A DNA stretch of 19,971 bases from positions 1 through 19,971 of the forward strand of contig JBFFZG010000054.1 of NCBI GenBank assembly GCA_041568735.1, given 5' to 3'. Below the pieces are notes generated by a model that was given only the letters and a program-made list of their open reading frames with translations, was not told the origin of the DNA and ran no database searches. The translations under genes and the position numbers were made by a program. Positions 14,596-19,971 of this stretch are shown here, piece by piece. Source of the stretch: WTJY01 sp041568735 (GTDB taxonomy: Bacteria; Chloroflexota; Anaerolineae; Promineifilales; Promineifilaceae). Every line of letters begins with the position of its first letter. The stretch's first letter is position 1.

Positions 14596-15045
14596 ATGGC
14601 CAAGACCCAAGACAAGATCGAAGAACACGCCATCCCGCCGGTAAAACCGGAAGAGGCCTATGTCCTCGTCGTCGAGGACAACGTGCCCAACTTCGTGCTG
14701 ATCGCCAGGCTGCTGGCCTTCATGGGCGTCCAGAACTGCGAGTGGAAGACGACGGGCTGGGGGGTGGTTGATTTTGCCCACACTATGCCGCGGGTCGACC
14801 TGGTCTTGATGGATCTCCGGCTGCCGCACGAAGATGGCTATGAGGCGCTCGAACAGATCCGTCAGGATCCCCACCTGAGTCATACACGGGTCGTCGTCGT
14901 AACCGCCCAGGGCAGCGCCGAAGAAATGCATCGGGCGCGCCAGGCCGGTTTTGACGGGTTCCTCTCCAAACCACTGGATGCCGATCGTTTCCCGGAACAG
15001 ATTCGCCAGATCCTGGCCGGCGAATCGATCTGGGAGCTGAGCTGA
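14596..15045 (+). CDS. Single-domain response regulator with N-terminal extension
   Basis: 149 residues. A 20-residue polar, charged N-terminal extension precedes a receiver domain with Glu27/Asp28, phospho-acceptor Asp73 (LVLMDLRLPHEDG), Thr103 (VVTAQG) and Lys125 (LSKPLD). The beta1-alpha1 region (VVEDNVPNFVLIARLL) and the final helix (DADRFPEQIRQIL) match the preceding receiver, pointing to a duplication. AGGGA 5 nt before the ATG is a good ribosome site. It is followed by a strong hairpin (15059-15088) and then the membrane GAF protein. Confidence 0.9.
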   Translation: MAKTQDKIEEHAIPPVKPEEAYVLVVEDNVPNFVLIARLLAFMGVQNCEWKTTGWGVVDFAHTMPRVDLVLMDLRLPHEDGYEALEQIRQDPHLSHTRVVVVTAQGSAEEMHRARQAGFDGFLSKPLDADRFPEQIRQILAGESIWELS

Positions 15046-15058
15046 TCTCAATTTGCCA

Positions 15059-15088
15059 GTCCTCCCGGCGTCCGGCGGCCGGGAGGAC
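15059..15088 (+). promoter_or_regulatory. 11-bp hairpin enclosing the ribosome-binding site of the membrane GAF gene
   Basis: GTCCTCCCGGC (15059-15069) and GCCGGGAGGAC (15078-15088) pair perfectly around an 8-nt loop. The only Shine-Dalgarno of the next gene, GGAGGA (15082-15087), lies inside the 3' arm. No T tract follows (CCCCCTCATTT), so a classical terminator is unlikely. The structure could limit translation or transcript read-through between the receiver and sensor genes. Confidence 0.6.
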
Positions 15089-15099
15089 CCCCCTCATTT

Positions 15100-16362
15100 A
15101 TGATGAAATTGACAGCCTCCACACACATGGCGGCAGGGAAGACCACGCGCAGTGACCTGCTTATTCTGACTGCCGCCGTCGAGTGGACGATATTTTTCAC
15201 CACGCTTGCCTTCAGCCGGCACAGCGGTATGAGCGTCCTCCAGTGGTTCGCCCTGGTCGCTCTGTTCTGCGGGGCGCTGATCAGCCTGACAGCTGGTTAT
15301 CTCATTCACCAGGCAGATGGGGACCTGCGCGGGGTTCATCTCCTCTTCCGCAGCGGCATGCTCATCTGGGCCACGGCAGGCTTTTTCTGGCCCGATCTGG
15401 CCCGTGATTTTTCTTCGCTGACGATCACCGCCTATCTCTTTCTCGCGCTTCTCCTCTCCCCCCAGACGGCCCGCCCCTACGCCCTGCTCGTCATCCTGAG
15501 CCTCTGGGCGGTAGCCGCGGATTCGCTGATCGCCGCCGTTCCCCTTTCTCTGCTTCTCGGGATGGCCATTTTTCTCGCCGAAATTGTGTACGCTCCCCTC
15601 CAGGCCGGTGCCCAGGCGCTGGCCGCCCGGCTGGAAGCTTCCCAGGAAAATCAGAACCGCCTCACCCGGACGCTCACCCGTCTGCAGGAGGAACAGATCG
15701 CCTTAAACCGCGAACTGGAGGCGAGAGAAACAGCCGAGGGCGATTGGGAGTCGCGGATCGATCACATGGAACAGGCGCTGGCCGGCGTCGCGGGCCAGTC
15801 CAATTGGAACAATACCCTGCAGGCGCTGGCCGCTGAAGGGCAAAAGCTACTTCAAGCGGAGGCCACTCTGCTCTTTCAAGGCGAGAGCGGCGACTTCGGA
15901 TCGGCGCTGCCGGTCGCCGCGGCCGGCCTGACCCCGGACGAACTGGTAGCTGCGGCGGTCGCCTTCCGCAATGACTTCCCCTCCGGCCATCCCCTGGCGG
16001 TCGGAACGTTTGGCGACCTGCGCCTCCTGGGCTTTCCGCTGGCGCTCGGCGAGTCCACGCCGGGCTTTTTTTGCCTGACACGCCGGATCAACGCGGCCCC
16101 CTGGTCCCGTTCTGACGAAGGGATCGGCCGGCTCTTTCTGGCCGCCGCCCGAGGCCATCTCCGCGCCCGAGAAAAAGAAGACGCGCTGGATCGCTGGATC
16201 CGGGACGGCCAGCAGATCGACAACGCGACCAAGGCCCTTTTCCGCAGCCTGGATGCTGAAGCCATCGCCCGAACCACGGCCGCTAAACTCGGCCAGACGC
16301 TCGGCAGCCGGCGGGTGCGGATTCGCCTTTTCGACCCTCGCCAACCCTCCGCTCACGATTAA
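15100..16362 (+). CDS. Six-helix membrane sensor with coiled coil and GAF domain
   Basis: 420 residues. Hydrophobic helices at about 20-38, 47-69, 82-97, 107-121, 126-140 and 146-165 form an N-terminal membrane domain. A heptad-like coiled coil (170-230, rich in Leu/Glu/Gln/Arg) follows, then a GAF-type domain (about 235-360, with LGFPLALGE and an FLAAARGHL terminal helix). Residues 376-412 restart a GAF (LDAEAIARTTAAKLGQTL...VRIRLFDP), but the protein stops there, so the last module is cut short. No kinase, cyclase or phosphatase domain is present. ATG at 15100 or 15103; GGAGGA is 12 nt upstream, inside a hairpin. Stop and next start are joined as TAATAATG. Likely a signal-input subunit working with the downstream GAF protein and receivers; this is inference from position. 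Confidence 0.8.
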   Translation: MMKLTASTHMAAGKTTRSDLLILTAAVEWTIFFTTLAFSRHSGMSVLQWFALVALFCGALISLTAGYLIHQADGDLRGVHLLFRSGMLIWATAGFFWPDLARDFSSLTITAYLFLALLLSPQTARPYALLVILSLWAVAADSLIAAVPLSLLLGMAIFLAEIVYAPLQAGAQALAARLEASQENQNRLTRTLTRLQEEQIALNRELEARETAEGDWESRIDHMEQALAGVAGQSNWNNTLQALAAEGQKLLQAEATLLFQGESGDFGSALPVAAAGLTPDELVAAAVAFRNDFPSGHPLAVGTFGDLRLLGFPLALGESTPGFFCLTRRINAAPWSRSDEGIGRLFLAAARGHLRAREKEDALDRWIRDGQQIDNATKALFRSLDAEAIARTTAAKLGQTLGSRRVRIRLFDPRQPSAHD

Positions 16363-16364
16363 TA

Positions 16365-19300
16365 ATGCCTTCGCAAAAGCGCTTGCCAATCCTCAACCAG
16401 GCGCGAAGCTGGTTTAAACGCACAGAGCCGGCCCCGCCGGCCGGGGAGCGGCCGGCCTTACCAGATAAAGGCGCCCGGATCGACCACCGCGGTCTCCGCC
16501 TGCTGCAGTTGCTTCAGGCGGATCGGGATGCACCGGCCGGCACCCTGAACTGGGCCGCTTCGGCCTTCGCCGCATTTTTCCATCCCTGCGAGGTGGTGAT
16601 CTATCAACTCCACGAGGACGGATCCGCCATCGACATGTTGGCGGCCGCCGGCGAAAACGCCGGCTGGCTCCGGCAGAAACAAACCGCCAATCCGGTCAAC
16701 CCCAACACACCCCTCGGCCAGGTGCTTCTGGGCCTATCCCTGCCAGAGCCGCCTCCAACCCTTGAGGTCAATGCCCCTTTGTTGATGCCCCTGACGCATG
16801 GCGGGGCGATCGCCGGCGCGGTGGAGATCCGGACCCTGGCCCCGCAAACGTTGACCGCAGAGGATCGCGAATATCTCCGGCTGGCCGGGGATTGGGTTGC
16901 CGCCACCTGGCAGCGGCAGCACCGCGAGGAGGCCGAAGAGTGCCGCGCCCTGCTTTCGGCCGGGCTGCTCGACCTGGCGCCAGTAATCCTGCAGGCCGCT
17001 TCTGCGGACCAGCTGCTGGCGGCCGCCGCCAGCTGGCTGCTGGACAACTTTCCCGTCGAAGCCGCCTATTTCCTGGAGCTCGAGGATGGCGGATGGGTGA
17101 TTCGCTTTTCCGCCGGCGGCCGGGCGACCACCCGGCCGGTCGGGCAGCGCCGCGAACACGCTTACGGCCCCTGGGCTGCCGCCCTGGTCGAACCGGGAAT
17201 TCACCACATCTCTGGAGCCGAAGCCGCCGCCGCGCTCCGCCACGACCTGACCCTGCCCCCGGCCGGCTGGGAAACCCTGGTTTCCGTCGCCTGGGGCGGC
17301 CGGGTACGCGGGCTCCTCGGCACCCTGTCGAATGGAAAGACCCTGCGAGGCAACCCGTATGAAGGGGCCCTGGGACGGCTCGCGCAGCTGATCGGCCGGG
17401 GGATGGAAGCGCTCACTGGGCGGCACGCGGCGGCCACCGGACGGCCAGCGCACACCCTGGCAGCCGCGGCCATTGAAGATACCGAGATCGCACCTCCGGT
17501 GGCAGCCGGCATTGAACTTGAATTCGTCGATCCGACCCAGGCCGGAGATCCCAGGGCCGGGGAAGAGGAAATCGTCCTGCCGCTCATGATGCGCGGCCGG
17601 CCAGTCGGGTCGATCATGATCGATCCGGGTGCCGGCCAGTGGACTCCGGCCGAGCAAGCCCTCGCCGAGCGAATCACCCGCCAGGCCGGAACGGCCCTGG
17701 AAATCAACCAGCTTCTCCTCGAAACCCGAAAGCGGGTGCGCGAGCAGGAAAAATTGAGCCTGCACCTGCAGACGGCGGCCGAGCTGGCCGCCGAATTGGG
17801 CGATGTGCTCGACCAGAAAGCGCTTCTGGAAAAAGCCATCCACCTGATGACCTCCCGTTTTGCCCTGGATGGGGTCGGTTTGTTTTTATTCGAACCTGCG
17901 ACCGACCGGCTGGTCCTGAGCGCCTCCTCGGCCGCGGCCGGCCCGTCCCTGGCGGCGGAATTGGAATCGGGCAGAACCGGGTCCCTGGGTCCGGTCTATA
18001 AGGCCATTGAGAATGGCCGGCCCGAGGTTCGCCGGGAGCTGGCCGGCGGTGGCACCTGGCTGCAGGATCATCCCGAGTTCGCCCTGCGCTCCGAAGCCGC
18101 GCTGCCCCTGCGCGCCCGGGGTCGCGTCCTCGGGGCCATCTCTGCCCTGAGCCGGGAGCCGGACGCCTTTACCAGCGACTTGATCCGCGTACTCCAGACG
18201 ATGGGCGACCAGATCGCCATCGCCCTCGACAACAGCGATCTCTTTCAACAGCTGGAAAGCCGGCTGACCCTTTCGGCCCAGCTCAATCGCGCTGAGAAAC
18301 AGCTGATCGAGGCCGAAACAAAGGCGGCGATTTACCGGGCGCTGGTTGATTTCGCCGATAACAGCGGTGTTTTCAACGCCGTTCGCCTGATCGCCCCACC
18401 TTCTGTGGGACTCCCCACGGAGAACTGGCCAGGCACCGGCGCCGTCGAGCCCGAGAGCGAACCGGCGGACCGGGACGGCGCCGGCTGGACGCCGGCCGAA
18501 CAGGCCGCGGCGCGCCTCCAATCGACCTGTCTGCTCGAATCCCCGGCCGCGGACGGGGCGATCGACCCCGCCCTCCGCTCCTGGCTGGCTGAATATCCCG
18601 ACCAGACGGTGATCCTGATGCCCATTCTGCATCAAAAAGAGTGGCTCGGGACGCTTCTTCTGGCCGGCGCCGCCCCTCCGTCGTCCCTCCTCGAGGTCAC
18701 GACCGCCCTGGAAGGACTCTGCGCGCAGGCCGGCACCGCGCTGACCAACCGGGATCTGCTCCGCGAAACAAGCGCCCTTTACGGCCTCAGCAAAGCCCTG
18801 AGCCAGGCGATGACCCAGGAAGATGTCGGCCAGATCACCGTCCGCGAAATTGTCGACTATACCCGGGTCGACCGCTGCCGCATTTACCTCATTGGCAAAG
18901 ACCAGGCCGGCCTGCAGCTGCTGGCCAGCAACCAGCCGGCCCCGCCGCTCGATCTGGCCCTGCTCACCGGCCAGGACGGCATTCTGCATACCTTTAAACG
19001 ATCCCGCACGGCCTTCATCCTCGACCGGCAGTCGGCGGCCGTGGCCGATTCTCACTTCGAGCCGATCGTCGAAGCCTCCGGAGCCGCTCAATCGCTGGTG
19101 ATTCCCGCCTACAGCCAGCTCGAGCTGATCGGCTTCATCATCCTCGACGCGTTCGACCCCCTCTGGGTGTTCAGCCAGGCCCAGCAGCGGTTCGCCTGGA
19201 CGGCCACCGAGCAGTTCACGGTCACTTACGAGAATATGGATCTCTTTGACGAGGCTCTGACCCGCGCCCAGGAGCTGGTCGCTGTCAACCAGATCGGGGC

Positions 19301-19971
19301 TCGCATTGCCAGCACCCTCGAACCGGGTGAAATCGCCGAATTTATCTTCCAGGATTTGCGCCTGCTGATTCCACATGATTACTTCGCCATCGGTACGCTT
19401 GCCGGCGGCCGCCTCGACATCCTCCTTCGGCGGGAAAAGGGAATCGACCCGGTCCAATCGGCCGATGCGATCGAGGTCAACGACGCCCTTCTCCAGCTGG
19501 CCAGGCAGGGGGACACGATGATCATGGGACAGGAAGACCCCCGCTTCGCCGCGCTGGTCTCGTCCATTGGCACTGGTGAGATCCTGGCCCGGCAGGCCAT
19601 ATTTGCCCCCTTTGTCCAGGAAAATCGGCCGATCGGCCTTCTCGTTCTCTTTTCAGAACAGGCCGATGGCTTCACCCCCAATCAAAAACTCCTGCTGCGG
19701 GCCGTGGCCAACCAGGCCTCCCTGGGGTTCAGCAATGCCGCCTCCCTGCGCGAATCGAAAGAAAATGTCGCCGAGCTGCGAACCATGTTCAACGTAACCC
19801 AGGCGGTGGCCTCGAGTGTGACGGTGGAGGATCGCGTGCAAAATACCGCCCGTACGCTGCACCACTCGCTGCGGAAGGCGGCAATCGGCATCGTTTCCGT
19901 GCTGAGCGACCAGCGGCTGCAGGTGATCGGCCGGGCCGGCGGGCGGCCCGAGGTGCCCAGCACCCTGCTGG
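16365..19971 (+). CDS. Giant tandem-GAF signalling protein (3' truncated by window edge)
   Basis: The frame from ATG 16365 is open without a stop to the window end, giving at least 1202 residues. After a basic linker (1-38) GAF-like modules follow one another: about 40-180, 205-350, 380-455 (only the C-terminal half is recognisable), 470-625, 650-800 (degenerate), 805-960, 970-1130, and the start of another at 1135. Repeated landmarks are a leading helix, a strand such as VGLFLFEP or CRIYLIGK, a strand-turn-strand with LP-x-R-x(3-4)-LG-x-I or the like, and a closing helix (DQIAIALDNSDLFQQLE, NQASLGFSNAASL). The modules are joined by continuous helices, as in GAF-array sensors. GAF domains bind small ligands or dimerise. 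No effector domain is visible before the edge; a histidine kinase or similar C-terminus is possible. It begins 2 bp after the membrane sensor stop. Confidence 0.85.
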   Translation, partial: MPSQKRLPILNQARSWFKRTEPAPPAGERPALPDKGARIDHRGLRLLQLLQADRDAPAGTLNWAASAFAAFFHPCEVVIYQLHEDGSAIDMLAAAGENAGWLRQKQTANPVNPNTPLGQVLLGLSLPEPPPTLEVNAPLLMPLTHGGAIAGAVEIRTLAPQTLTAEDREYLRLAGDWVAATWQRQHREEAEECRALLSAGLLDLAPVILQAASADQLLAAAASWLLDNFPVEAAYFLELEDGGWVIRFSAGGRATTRPVGQRREHAYGPWAAALVEPGIHHISGAEAAAALRHDLTLPPAGWETLVSVAWGGRVRGLLGTLSNGKTLRGNPYEGALGRLAQLIGRGMEALTGRHAAATGRPAHTLAAAAIEDTEIAPPVAAGIELEFVDPTQAGDPRAGEEEIVLPLMMRGRPVGSIMIDPGAGQWTPAEQALAERITRQAGTALEINQLLLETRKRVREQEKLSLHLQTAAELAAELGDVLDQKALLEKAIHLMTSRFALDGVGLFLFEPATDRLVLSASSAAAGPSLAAELESGRTGSLGPVYKAIENGRPEVRRELAGGGTWLQDHPEFALRSEAALPLRARGRVLGAISALSREPDAFTSDLIRVLQTMGDQIAIALDNSDLFQQLESRLTLSAQLNRAEKQLIEAETKAAIYRALVDFADNSGVFNAVRLIAPPSVGLPTENWPGTGAVEPESEPADRDGAGWTPAEQAAARLQSTCLLESPAADGAIDPALRSWLAEYPDQTVILMPILHQKEWLGTLLLAGAAPPSSLLEVTTALEGLCAQAGTALTNRDLLRETSALYGLSKALSQAMTQEDVGQITVREIVDYTRVDRCRIYLIGKDQAGLQLLASNQPAPPLDLALLTGQDGILHTFKRSRTAFILDRQSAAVADSHFEPIVEASGAAQSLVIPAYSQLELIGFIILDAFDPLWVFSQAQQRFAWTATEQFTVTYENMDLFDEALTRAQELVAVNQIGARIASTLEPGEIAEFIFQDLRLLIPHDYFAIGTLAGGRLDILLRREKGIDPVQSADAIEVNDALLQLARQGDTMIMGQEDPRFAALVSSIGTGEILARQAIFAPFVQENRPIGLLVLFSEQADGFTPNQKLLLRAVANQASLGFSNAASLRESKENVAELRTMFNVTQAVASSVTVEDRVQNTARTLHHSLRKAAIGIVSVLSDQRLQVIGRAGGRPEVPSTLL

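Noticed and set aside
15059..15088. Hairpin as an intrinsic terminator after the third receiver
   Set aside because: No T tract follows the stem, and the 3' arm contains the next gene's Shine-Dalgarno; a regulatory structure fits better.
17886..19457. Open minus-strand frame (523 codons) opposite the tandem-GAF gene
   Set aside because: The composition is Gly/Arg/Gln-biased and shows no domain, while the plus strand carries coherent GAF modules across the whole stretch.
1..19971. tRNA, rRNA, CRISPR arrays, insertion sequences, phage or integration sites
   Set aside because: No cloverleaf, regular spaced repeats, transposase or integrase signature, or flanking direct repeats were seen by reading both strands.

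Overview
The window is a GC-rich (clearly above 60% by eye) bacterial chromosome segment that is densely coding and changes strand in blocks. Codon third positions are strongly G/C in the real genes. There is no rRNA, tRNA, IS element, integrase or CRISPR array. The gene mix (type 2 isopentenyl-diphosphate isomerase next to a polyprenyl synthase, O-antigen-ligase-like proteins including one with an extracytoplasmic glycosidase-like domain, orphan receiver domains and a very long tandem-GAF protein) suggests a member of the Chloroflexota such as an Anaerolineae lineage. This is inference from gene style, because no phylogenetic marker is present.

Layout. At 1-182 lies the tail of an unknown gene. 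It is followed by a 1059-residue O-antigen-ligase-like membrane protein with an N-terminal glycoside-hydrolase-like domain (214-3393). Then comes acpP, with its own promoter and a textbook terminator (3522-3910). On the minus strand, read right to left, a surface-polysaccharide set runs from 10637 to 6306: UDP-glucuronate decarboxylase-like SDR, a second O-antigen ligase/polymerase, a GtrA-family protein and a GT4 glycosyltransferase. A separate promoter at about 6235-6240 starts a second minus-strand set: hotdog acyl-CoA thioesterase, a magnesium-chelatase-I-like AAA+ ATPase with four cysteines, and an unrecognised six-helix membrane protein. This set converges on the acpP terminator.

On the plus strand from 10896, type 2 IDI and a GGPP/FPP-type polyprenyl synthase form a two-gene isoprenoid unit. 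The 258-bp divergent region between it and the SDR carries nested inverted repeats. From 13099 to the right edge the theme is signalling. There are three stand-alone receiver-domain proteins, a six-helix membrane protein with a GAF domain that ends in a truncated second GAF, and a protein open through the window edge (at least 1202 residues) built almost entirely of GAF-type modules. A YbaK-type editing domain protein is inserted on the opposite strand. No histidine kinase or output domain is visible in this signalling block, so its enzymatic part, if any, lies beyond base 19971.

The most interesting points are the glycosidase-ligase fusion that keeps the acid/base Glu but appears to lack the nucleophile Glu; the kinase-less sensor/receiver cluster with a hairpin that buries the ribosome-binding site of the membrane sensor; two genes that look leaderless; and the coupled thioesterase / chelatase-I-like ATPase / membrane protein operon.
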